A DNA stretch of 18,231 nucleotides from an uncultured Coriobacteriia bacterium (GTDB lineage: Bacteria; Actinomycetota; Coriobacteriia; Coriobacteriales; QAMH01). Of the stretch, positions 6,864 to 13,496 are shown piece after piece. Numbering within the stretch: position 1 is the stretch's first letter; each line of letters starts with the position of its first letter. The notes beneath the pieces are model-generated. The model was not told the origin of the DNA. It saw only the letters and a program-made list of their open reading frames with translations, and ran no database searches. The position numbers and the translations under genes are program-made. The stretch lies in NCBI GenBank assembly GCA_902478425.1, contig CABSKV010000024.1:1-18231 (forward strand), in the 5' to 3' direction.

Positions 6864-9332
6864 ATGGAAGAATTCGAGACGGACAGCAAGGCCGCTGCCC
6901 AGCGCGAGGATTCGGAATGGCACTTCAGCGGCGCGGGCGAGCCAAATGACGCCGACCGCAAGCAGGAGGCGATTCTCGAGAAGGATCGCGATGACATCGG
7001 CACCACGAAGGAGGAGAACCAGTTCAACTTTGGCGCCGGCGAGCGTCCGGAGATGCAGGACTGGAAGCATCCCGGCGAGTGGCAGTACATGGAGGATGGC
7101 ATGCTCGTGACGCGCACCTCCGTGTGGTCGGCGCCCGGTTGCCACGAGGGATGCGGCGTTCTCGTGTACTCTGATCCCGAGACCGGTCGTTTCATCAAGT
7201 GCGAGGGCGATCCGGACGATCCGTATAATCGCGGCGCGCTGTGTCCGCGCTGCCTGGCCTTCAAGCAGGTCGAGTTCCATCCGGATCGCATCCTGTATCC
7301 CATGAAGCGCGCCGGCGAACGTGGCGAGAACAAGTGGGAGCGCATCAGCTGGGACGAGGCGCTCGAGACATGCTACAAGGAGTTCCGTCGCATCTCCATG
7401 ACCTATGGCGGCGACTCCATCCACTGCCTGCGCGGTACGGCCCGCGATAACCAGTGGCAGGTTGGACGCATGGCCAACACCATGGGAAGCCCCAACGAGT
7501 ACGGCTTCCTCTCCGGTACTGCATGCTATCTGCCGCGTCTTTCGCTCATGATCATGACTTACGGCGGCATGCTCATCGCCGACTTCAGTCAGTTCTCGGC
7601 ATTGCGCTACGATGATCCCGAATGGGTCTGCCCGGAGTGCACCATCGTGTGGGGCTGCAACCCGACCATCTCCAACCCCGACTTCTTCATGGGTCACTGG
7701 GTGACCGATGCCATGAAGATGGGCTGCAAGCTCATCTCGGTCGAGCCGCGTGTAACCTGGCTTGCCGCGCATGCCGACGTGCATCTGCAGCTGCGTCCGG
7801 GCACCGACACGGCGCTCGCGCTCGGCATGATCAAGGTCATCATCGACGAGGACCTCTACGACCATGACTTCGTCGACCGCTGGACCTACGGTTTCGACGA
7901 GCTGGCAGAGCGCGCCCGCGAGTTGTCGCTCGACGAGGTCGAGAAGATGACCTGGGTTCCCAAGGAGAAGATCGTCGAGGCCGCGCGCCTGTTCGCGAAC
8001 TCGCATCCCGCCAACGTCGTCTGGGGTCTGGCCGTCGACATGCAGTCGCAGGGCACGCCGTGCGCTGCCGCCATCGCCGCGCTCTGGACCATCACCGGCA
8101 ACCTCGATGTGCCTGGTGGCATGTGCTACACCGCCGCGCCCATGGGTGTCGACCAGCCCTCCGCGGGCGCGTGGGGTATCTACGACCTCATCGACGAGGA
8201 GACGCAGAAGAAGCGCGTCGGTTGGAAAGAGTACCCGATGTATCGCTATGGCCTTACCCAGGCCATGCCCGACATGTGCCTCGAGGTGTGCGAGGAAGGC
8301 GGCGTGAAGGGCGTCTGGATCCAGACCTCCAACGGCATCGCCTGCATGAGCTGCGAGACCGAGCGTTGGTACAAGGCCATGAAGAAGCCCGAGTTCATCG
8401 CCGCCTGCGATGTCTTCATGACGCCGATGATTCAGAGCTGCGCCGACATCGTCCTTCCCGTCCAGACCTGGGCCGAGAAGCATTCCGTCCGCGCGCACTA
8501 CTACTTCCTGTCCGCTATTACCGGTGGCTGCGCCGCCGAGGGCGAGGCGCTCTCCGACTGCGAGATCAACCGTCGCCTGGCCCAGCACTTCGACAACGAT
8601 GACGAGTTCAACAAGGCCATCAACCGTCCCGAGGGCAAGCAGCACACCTGGCCGTGGGAGACGGAGGACGAGGTCTACGACGAGATCGTCAAGCCCTCCG
8701 GCTTCACCTTCCACGAGCTCATGGAGCAGGGCCCGGTCTACCAGAAGTACATCTACAAGAAGTACGAGAAGGGTCTCATGCGCCCCGACGGCATGCCCGG
8801 CTTCAACACGCCGACGGGTCGCATCGAGTTCTACTCGACGCTGTTCCAGGCCTATGGCTATGATCCGCTGCCCTACATCGAGGAGCCCGGCATCGGTCCC
8901 GTCTCGACGCCCGACCTGTACGAGGAGTATCCGCTCATCATGATCACGGGCGCACGTACCACCTCGTTCTTCCATTCGGAGCATCGTCAGATTCCGTATC
9001 TGCGCCAGCTCACGCCCGACCCGTGGGTGCAGATCAACCCCAAGACCGCAGCCGAGCACAACATCTCGGAAGGCGATTGGGTGTGGATCGAGAACCATCG
9101 TGGCCGTTGCCGTCAGCGCGCGCGTGTCACCTACGAGGTTTCCGAGAAGGAGATTGCGGCGCAGCATGGCTGGTGGTTCCCCGAGCAGGATGGCGCCGAG
9201 CCCAACCTCTACGGTTTCCGCCAGTCCAACATCAACCAGCTGCTTGCCAACAAGCCTGGTCGCACCGGTTTTGGCGCCGACCTGAAGTGCACGCTGTGCA
9301 AGATCTATCGTTGCAGTGAGGAGGACCTGTAA
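6864..9332 (+). CDS. Soluble molybdopterin oxidoreductase, catechol dehydroxylase-like clade
   Basis: 822 residues, catalytic subunit of the DMSO reductase family with bis-molybdopterin cofactor. An acidic N-terminal extension (about 1-75) without signal or twin-arginine motif places it in the cytoplasm. The Fe-S segment follows (GCHEGCG, C93 and C97, then LCPRC, C127 and C130); the usual first Cys of C-x2-C-x3-C is Ala90. Next come ISWDEA, a GTACYLPR segment whose C221 could be the molybdenum ligand, and a dinucleotide-binding C-terminal domain with FNTPTGRIEFYS, FFHSEHRQIPYLR (H704) and HGWWFPE (W770). These last motifs are typical of the acetylene hydratase, pyrogallol transhydroxylase and catechol dehydroxylase branch. 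It overlaps the Fe-S subunit gene by 1 nt, and the transporter and LuxR regulator lie upstream. The likely reaction is reductive removal or transfer of a hydroxyl on a small aromatic; the substrate is not determinable. The family call is firm, the function inferred. Confidence 0.85.
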   Translation: MEEFETDSKAAAQREDSEWHFSGAGEPNDADRKQEAILEKDRDDIGTTKEENQFNFGAGERPEMQDWKHPGEWQYMEDGMLVTRTSVWSAPGCHEGCGVLVYSDPETGRFIKCEGDPDDPYNRGALCPRCLAFKQVEFHPDRILYPMKRAGERGENKWERISWDEALETCYKEFRRISMTYGGDSIHCLRGTARDNQWQVGRMANTMGSPNEYGFLSGTACYLPRLSLMIMTYGGMLIADFSQFSALRYDDPEWVCPECTIVWGCNPTISNPDFFMGHWVTDAMKMGCKLISVEPRVTWLAAHADVHLQLRPGTDTALALGMIKVIIDEDLYDHDFVDRWTYGFDELAERARELSLDEVEKMTWVPKEKIVEAARLFANSHPANVVWGLAVDMQSQGTPCAAAIAALWTITGNLDVPGGMCYTAAPMGVDQPSAGAWGIYDLIDEETQKKRVGWKEYPMYRYGLTQAMPDMCLEVCEEGGVKGVWIQTSNGIACMSCETERWYKAMKKPEFIAACDVFMTPMIQSCADIVLPVQTWAEKHSVRAHYYFLSAITGGCAAEGEALSDCEINRRLAQHFDNDDEFNKAINRPEGKQHTWPWETEDEVYDEIVKPSGFTFHELMEQGPVYQKYIYKKYEKGLMRPDGMPGFNTPTGRIEFYSTLFQAYGYDPLPYIEEPGIGPVSTPDLYEEYPLIMITGARTTSFFHSEHRQIPYLRQLTPDPWVQINPKTAAEHNISEGDWVWIENHRGRCRQRARVTYEVSEKEIAAQHGWWFPEQDGAEPNLYGFRQSNINQLLANKPGRTGFGADLKCTLCKIYRCSEEDL

Positions 9333-9694
9333 TGTCTAGAAACGGAATACTCGTCGATTACCAGTACTGCACCGGTTGCTATTCCTGTGAGGTTGCCTGT
9401 CAGGCCGAGCACGAGTTGCCGCTCGAGCAGTGGGGCGTCAAGGTCATGCAGAACGGGCCGTGGCCCATCCGAGAGGCCGACGGCACGCCGACCGACCGCT
9501 TCGTCTACGACTTCATCCCGTCGTTCACGCGGATCTGCGACCTGTGCGCCGCACGCCAGGCCAAGGGAAAGCTCCCGAGCTGCGTGTTCCATTGCCAGGC
9601 GAAGTGCATGGAGTTCGGTCCCGTCGACGAGCTCGTGAAGAAGCTCGACGAAAAGCCCGAGCAGTACCTCTGGGTACCCGCCTGCTCTAAGTAG
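9332..9694 (+). CDS. Two-cluster [4Fe-4S] electron-transfer subunit
   Basis: 120 residues, much shorter than DmsB/NrfC-type subunits (about 200), so a minimal dicluster ferredoxin. Cys spacing is C13-x2-C16-x2-C19-x3-C23 and C69-x2-C72-x11-C84-x3-C88, with further Cys at 92 and 118, enough for two [4Fe-4S] clusters. The start codon overlaps the stop of the molybdoenzyme (TAATG) and GAGGAGG lies just upstream, so translation is coupled and a 1:1 complex is likely. There is no signal peptide and no neighbouring membrane anchor, so electrons probably come from a soluble donor in the cytoplasm. The role as electron relay to the molybdenum site is established for related subunits and inferred here. 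Confidence 0.9.
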   Translation: MSRNGILVDYQYCTGCYSCEVACQAEHELPLEQWGVKVMQNGPWPIREADGTPTDRFVYDFIPSFTRICDLCAARQAKGKLPSCVFHCQAKCMEFGPVDELVKKLDEKPEQYLWVPACSK

Positions 9695-9700
9695 TCGTCA

Positions 9701-9737
9701 GAAGGGGGGGGGTCGCATCTTTTGCGGCCCCCTTTCG
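9701..9737 (+). terminator. Terminator of the molybdoenzyme operon
   Basis: A G-rich run followed by TCGCA (9704-9716) pairs with TGCGGCCCCCTT across a short T-rich loop, and TTTCG follows. The stem is slightly imperfect because the run of nine Gs exceeds the five Cs. It begins 7 nt after the Fe-S gene stop and closes the two-gene operon. Confidence 0.65.
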
Positions 9738-9761
9738 ATTGTCCTATAAGCGAGGTCTTCC

Positions 9762-10295
9762 ATGAACGTGCAGCAACTCAAATCCCAGATTGACGCGGCT
9801 CCGCTGGCCGACAGGGCGACGCTTGACAAGCTCTACCTGTACATGACGGTCGCCGACCTCATCAAGTCCGAGTACGCCGACATGCTCGCGCAAGCCGAGG
9901 GCTACCAGGACTTTCTCAATGCCGTCTTCATGGACGAATCGCGCAAGCACACGCTCGAATGGGCCGAGATCGCCAAACTCAAACGCCGCAACTGGCTGTC
10001 GTTCTTCGAACCCGACATACTCGTCCAAAACCTCCGCATGAAAACCGACGGACTCCCCATCCAGATGGGCAGCGGCGTCGTGCTCGCCCCGACGGGCAGC
10101 CGCGACAACATCGCCAACCTCTACGTCTTCAAGAACGGCGCGTTCAACCGCCAGGCCGCCGAGTTCGTGACCTCGATTGCCGGTACCTTCACGATTGCCG
10201 ATTGGGAGTTCTTCGGGATCTACGGCCTCTACAAGTACCGGGGAAGCGTCATCCTCGAGGAATGGGAGCTCGAGGCACCGCCGCATCGCGTGTGA
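9762..10295 (+). CDS. Unrecognised 177-residue cytoplasmic protein
   Basis: No family recognised. The first 95 or so residues look helical and charged (LADRATLDKLYLYMTVADLIKS, then a Lys/Arg-rich stretch near residue 75). The second half looks beta-rich with hydrophobic strands (GSGVVLAPTG, ANLYVFKNG, TFTIADWEFFGIYGLYKYRG). No Cys motif, signal peptide or membrane segment is visible. GAGG lies about 8 nt before the ATG. It sits just after the terminator of the molybdoenzyme operon, a place where a maturation chaperone might be expected. However, it does not show the all-helical TorD/DmsD pattern, so I do not assign that role. Confidence 0.7.
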   Translation: MNVQQLKSQIDAAPLADRATLDKLYLYMTVADLIKSEYADMLAQAEGYQDFLNAVFMDESRKHTLEWAEIAKLKRRNWLSFFEPDILVQNLRMKTDGLPIQMGSGVVLAPTGSRDNIANLYVFKNGAFNRQAAEFVTSIAGTFTIADWEFFGIYGLYKYRGSVILEEWELEAPPHRV

Positions 10296-10346
10296 CGGGG
10301 ATTCCCGTTTGGGCACGGACGTGCCCGCAGGCAGATGACAAACGGG
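10295..10346 (+). terminator. Competing hairpins downstream of the 177-residue gene
   Basis: ACGGG (10295-10299) can pair with CCCGT (10304-10308), followed by TT: a short terminator-like hairpin. The same CCCGTTT (10304-10310) can instead pair with AAACGGG (10340-10346), enclosing a perfect GGGCAC / GTGCCC hairpin (10311-10316 with 10321-10326). The two folds exclude each other. This may simply be a 3'-end structure, or a switch ahead of the MATE gene. Confidence 0.45.
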
Positions 10347-10387
10347 TAGCAAGTCTGCCCTCTCCACAGCATCTCTATCTCCTCGCG

Positions 10388-10393
10388 TACAAT
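10388..10393 (+). promoter_or_regulatory. Possible -10 of the MATE gene
   Basis: TACAAT matches five of six consensus -10 bases, about 23 nt before the ATG at 10416. No good -35 is seen at the right distance, so the call is tentative. Confidence 0.3.
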
Positions 10394-10415
10394 GTCCTGA
10401 ACGTCGGGTGTCTTC

Positions 10416-11801
10416 ATGCGCCCGCTAAACCGGACTGGACAGGACATGACGCAGGACATGAACCGGCACTTCTCCATGAGTGCCCTTCTCAAGTACACGT
10501 TCCCGACCATCTGCATGATGATCTTCACCTCGCTCTACGAGGTAGTGGACGGTTTCTTCGTCTCGAACTTCGTCGGCAAGACGGCACTCGCGGCCGTGAA
10601 CCTCGCCTGGCCCGTCGTCATGATCCTCGCGACGATCGGCCTCATGACGGGCACGGGTGGCAGCGCCCTGGTTGCCAAGACCCGCGGTGAGGGCGACGAC
10701 GAGCGCGCTAACCGCTACTTCAGCATGCTCGTCATCTTCACGATAGGCTTCGCGATCATTCTCGCCGTCCTGGGACAGTGGCTGATCGAACCTCTCATCG
10801 CGGCCTTCGGGGCACAAGGGGAGCTCCTTGACGAAAGCGTCATCTACGGGCGGTGGACGCTGCTCGCCCTGCCGTTTTTCGCGCTGCAATTCGCCTTCCA
10901 GACGTTTTTCTCCACGGCGGGCAAGCCCAATTACGGCTTCTTCGTCATCGTCGCCGCCGGTGTCGTGAACGTCGTGCTCGATTGGCTGTTCATCTGCGTC
11001 TTTGGCTGGGGTATCGCCGGAGGCGCCATCGCCACGGCACTGGGCCAGGTCGTGGGTGGGCTTGTTCCCCTCATCTACTTCCTGCGCAAGCACAACTCGA
11101 GTTTGTTGCGCCTGGTCAGGACGCGCCTGGAGTGGCGTCCCATTGGCAGGGCTTGTCTCAACGGTTGCTCCGAGCTCGTCTCCAACATCGCGATGAGCCT
11201 CGTGACCATGCTCTACAACTTCCAGCTCATGCGCTACATCGGCGAAGACGGCGTCGCGGCGTTCAGCGTCATCGGCTACACGGCGATGATCTTCGGTGCC
11301 ATCTTCATGGGATACGCGCGCGGTAGTTCGCCGCTCATGAGCTATCAATACGGAGCGAAGAACCATGCCGAAATGCGAAGCATCTTGTTCAAGAGCTTCG
11401 GCTTCATCGGTGTCGGCAGCGTTCTCATGTTCCTAGCCGCCGAGTGGCTTGCCGGGCCGCTCTCCGCCATCTTCGTGAGCTATGACCCGGTACTACTCGA
11501 GTTCACTACCAAGGCGTACCGGATCTACGCCTTCGCGTTTCTCATCATGGGCGTGCCCATCTACGCTTCGGCATTGTTCACCTCGCTTGGCAACGGCATC
11601 GTCTCCGCCATCATCGCCTTCCTGCGCACGATCGTGTTCGAGTGCGGTGCCGTGCTGCTGCTGCCGTTGATTCTGGGTATCGATGGCATCTGGCTTTCGG
11701 TTTCCGTCGGCGAGCTCGCCGCCGCCGCGCTTGCGACGTGCTTCATGATCGCGTTCAGGAACCGCTATGGCTATGGCAAGCGCGGCGCTGCCAGGCAATA
11801 G
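10416..11801 (+). CDS. MATE-family efflux transporter
   Basis: 461 residues with about 12 membrane helices in two similar halves, as in the MATE (multi-antimicrobial extrusion) family. Recognisable features are the first helix region with YEVVDGFFVSNFVGKTALAAVN (near residue 35), the TGGSALVAKTRGEGD loop after helix 2, and the second-half PLMSYQYGAK segment near residue 310. Length is normal for the family. MATE proteins export cationic or hydrophobic compounds using a Na+ or H+ gradient across the cytoplasmic membrane. The start may be 10416 (preceded by GGGTG), 10446 or 10458; all keep the first helix intact. The substrate is unknown. The gene converges on another efflux-type gene. Confidence 0.88.
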   Translation: MRPLNRTGQDMTQDMNRHFSMSALLKYTFPTICMMIFTSLYEVVDGFFVSNFVGKTALAAVNLAWPVVMILATIGLMTGTGGSALVAKTRGEGDDERANRYFSMLVIFTIGFAIILAVLGQWLIEPLIAAFGAQGELLDESVIYGRWTLLALPFFALQFAFQTFFSTAGKPNYGFFVIVAAGVVNVVLDWLFICVFGWGIAGGAIATALGQVVGGLVPLIYFLRKHNSSLLRLVRTRLEWRPIGRACLNGCSELVSNIAMSLVTMLYNFQLMRYIGEDGVAAFSVIGYTAMIFGAIFMGYARGSSPLMSYQYGAKNHAEMRSILFKSFGFIGVGSVLMFLAAEWLAGPLSAIFVSYDPVLLEFTTKAYRIYAFAFLIMGVPIYASALFTSLGNGIVSAIIAFLRTIVFECGAVLLLPLILGIDGIWLSVSVGELAAAALATCFMIAFRNRYGYGKRGAARQ

Positions 11802-11804
11802 CGA

Positions 11805-11841
11805 AATGTGACAAAACTGCCCCGTCGCGTCTTGTCACATT
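11805..11841. terminator. Bidirectional hairpin between convergent transporters
   Basis: A perfect 10-bp dyad, AATGTGACAA (11805-11814) and TTGTCACATT (11832-11841), with a 17-nt GC-rich loop. It begins 3 nt after the MATE stop and ends 7 nt before the stop of the convergent MFS gene, so it probably ends both transcripts. Bases 11810-11824 match, with one mismatch in 15, the arm of the 40-bp inverted repeat near 6550. Confidence 0.7.
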
Positions 11842-11848
11842 GGGTACG

Positions 11849-13150
11849 CTAGCCTTCGTCGAGGGCACGGATCGACTTGGGGATGTAGGCCACGAGGCCC
11901 AGCACGAGGCACGCGATGCCGTCCACCACGAAAAACGGAGCCACGCCCATGAGCTCGGCCGCCACGCCGCCGATGGCGATGCCGATGGGCGTCGCGAGCC
12001 CCATGGCGGCGTTGAGCAGGCCCATGGCGCGCCCCATCTTCTCGTCGGGCACGTTGCGTTGTGTGAGGGTCATCGTGGGACCGTTGAACCATGCGCAGGC
12101 CATGGCCATCACAGCGACGAGCACCACGAAGGCGACGAAACCCGTCGGGGGCAGAAGCCCGCACGCCGCCGTCGTCGCCCCCACGATGACGGCCGCCACG
12201 GCGATAAGTCCCGCGAGTCTCTTGCCGCCGCCCCATGCCATGAGTATGCCCGAGCCCACGAGCATGCCGATGCCGAATGCCGCCTCGACGAGTGAGGCCA
12301 TGTAGCCATCACCCGAGAAATGCTCGTATGCCATCAGTGGGAACACGGCAGAGAGCGGGCCGAATATCATCATGCCGATGGTGACCATGACGATGAGAAG
12401 CAGCAAACCGCGTGATGCCGCGACGGCACGGAAGCCGTCGCGCAGGTTGGCGATGACGTGCTGTTGCGTGGCCGTCTCGTCGATGACGGTGGGGACCTTC
12501 GCAAGCGCAAGTCCCGCAATGGCGAAGAGCGCTCCGATGAAGTCGAGGAACATGACCGAGGAAAACCCCATGGTGGTGTAGAGGAAGATGCCGAAGGCGG
12601 GCGCGCCTATGCCGGCAATGGAGGCGAGCAACTGGTCGAGCGTGTTGATGCGCAGAAGGTGCTTGTCGGGCACGAGCATGGGCATGGTCGCCATCATCGC
12701 CGGGCTGTGGAAGGCCTGGCCGATGGCGCGTGCCACGCAGACGAGGGTGAGCAACACGAGCGAGACATCGCCCGCGAGGATGATGAATCCCGCAATCAGC
12801 GAGATGAGGCCAATGGCGCCGTCGGCCACGATCATGATCATCTTGCGGTTGTGCTTGTCGGCCACGATGCCGCCAAAGGGGGAGAGAAGGCCGATGGGGA
12901 GCATCACGCATATGTTCATCACGGCAAGCACGAGCGCGCTGCCGGTGGATTCGGTCACGTACCATACGACGGCATACCCCGCGGCATAGCTGGTTATCAT
13001 CGAGACGGCCTGACCGGCCCATATGAAGCTGATGATTGCCAGCCAGTTCTTGGGAAGGGGCAAGCCGGCGGCGCTCGTGAGGGGCGTGTCGGCGGATTCG
13101 GCAGGTTTTCCCGCCTGCACAGGCGGGTTTGAAGAGATGTTCTTTGACAT
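11849..13150 (-). CDS. MFS efflux transporter, DHA3 (MefA-like) type
   Basis: 433 residues with about 12 membrane helices after a 33-residue Pro/Ser/Ala-rich cytoplasmic N-terminus. The loop between helices 2 and 3 carries the motif A variant SPFGGIVADKHNRK. A second-half counterpart, NVPDEKMGRAMGLLNAAMGLATPIG, is typical of the DHA3 drug:H+ antiporter branch that includes macrolide exporters. Length is normal. The start at 13150 has GGGAGA about 5 nt upstream on the minus strand. A consensus promoter lies at 13274-13302, leaving a leader of about 117 nt with tiny ORFs and inverted repeats. Drug or toxic-metabolite export is the family role; the actual substrate is unknown. Confidence 0.85.
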   Translation of the reverse strand: MSKNISSNPPVQAGKPAESADTPLTSAAGLPLPKNWLAIISFIWAGQAVSMITSYAAGYAVVWYVTESTGSALVLAVMNICVMLPIGLLSPFGGIVADKHNRKMIMIVADGAIGLISLIAGFIILAGDVSLVLLTLVCVARAIGQAFHSPAMMATMPMLVPDKHLLRINTLDQLLASIAGIGAPAFGIFLYTTMGFSSVMFLDFIGALFAIAGLALAKVPTVIDETATQQHVIANLRDGFRAVAASRGLLLLIVMVTIGMMIFGPLSAVFPLMAYEHFSGDGYMASLVEAAFGIGMLVGSGILMAWGGGKRLAGLIAVAAVIVGATTAACGLLPPTGFVAFVVLVAVMAMACAWFNGPTMTLTQRNVPDEKMGRAMGLLNAAMGLATPIGIAIGGVAAELMGVAPFFVVDGIACLVLGLVAYIPKSIRALDEG

Positions 13151-13203
13151 GGGAATCTCCCGGAACGTGAGTGTGCGGAATGGGAATGGCTAGCGTTCGG
13201 CAC

Positions 13204-13252
13204 TTAGCCGAGAAAGACTAGATGACGAATTCTCCGCACATACATCCACCTC
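13204..13252 (-). promoter_or_regulatory. Leader ORFs upstream of the DHA3 transporter
   Basis: On the minus strand GAGGTGG (13252-13246) precedes two overlapping short ORFs. ATG 13245 gives 13 codons (MYVRRIRHLVFLG, stop 13204); ATG 13241 gives 7 codons (MCGEFVI, stop 13218) and has the better spacing. GTGCGGA within the ORFs (13239-13233) is exactly complementary to TCCGCAC (13179-13173) just upstream of the transporter's ribosome site. This is the layout of a ribosome-stalling attenuator, but it is seen by eye only. Confidence 0.35.
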
Positions 13253-13273
13253 AAATCGAATCCGGGTTCGCCC

Positions 13274-13302
13274 AGTGTAGGGGAGGGCACGCACACTGTC
13301 AA
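13274..13302 (-). promoter_or_regulatory. Promoter of the DHA3 transporter
   Basis: On the minus strand TTGACA (13302-13297), a 17-nt spacer and TACACT (13279-13274). The -35 is perfect and the spacing ideal; the -10 matches four of six. Transcription would start near 13267. Confidence 0.7.
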
Positions 13303-13369
13303 AGCCTCATGCGATCGACGTGGAGTGCCTTGCGTGCAGTCGAGTTGTATTGAACCATGCATGTTTCAT

Positions 13370-13438
13370 ATCAAATGATTATTGAATCACAATAGTTAAA
13401 TCAAATGAGTGCAAATATGTGCGATTGCAATCAAATTA
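13370..13438 (+). repeat. Three ATCAAAT direct repeats at exact 30-bp spacing
   Basis: ATCAAATGA at 13370-13378 and 13400-13408, and ATCAAATTA at 13430-13438, begin exactly 30 bp apart, close to three turns of DNA. They lie in an AT-rich stretch that contrasts with the high GC around it, directly upstream of the antitoxin promoter. They are candidate operator sites for the HTH antitoxin. Confidence 0.6.
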
Positions 13439-13475
13439 TAGTATTATGAACGCATGAAGATATCACATGAGTGAT
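13437..13475 (+). promoter_or_regulatory. Toxin-antitoxin promoter and operator palindrome
   Basis: Two overlapping -10-like boxes, TATAGT (13437-13442) and TATTAT (13442-13447), each match five of six; no clear -35 is seen. Just downstream the dyad ATCAC-ATGA-GTGAT (13462-13475) would overlap or follow the transcription start, a usual place for an autorepressor site. The ribosome site GAGGAGG (13484-13490) is strong. Confidence 0.5.
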
Positions 13476-13496
13476 TTCTGTTCGAGGAGGTAGGGC

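Noticed and set aside
6018..9167. A 1049-codon open frame on the minus strand opposite the molybdoenzyme and the end of luxR
   Set aside because: High third-position GC in the plus-strand genes keeps this opposite frame free of stops. Its translation is low-complexity in His, Arg, Gly and Asp, matches no family, and crosses the 40-bp inverted repeat.
9762..10295. TorD/DmsD-type chaperone for the molybdoenzyme
   Set aside because: The position would fit, but the second half appears beta-rich and no TorD-like motif is visible.
13370..13438. Three evenly spaced repeats as a small CRISPR array
   Set aside because: The repeat unit is only about 9 bp, the intervening segments are AT-rich promoter sequence of about 21 bp, and no cas genes are nearby.
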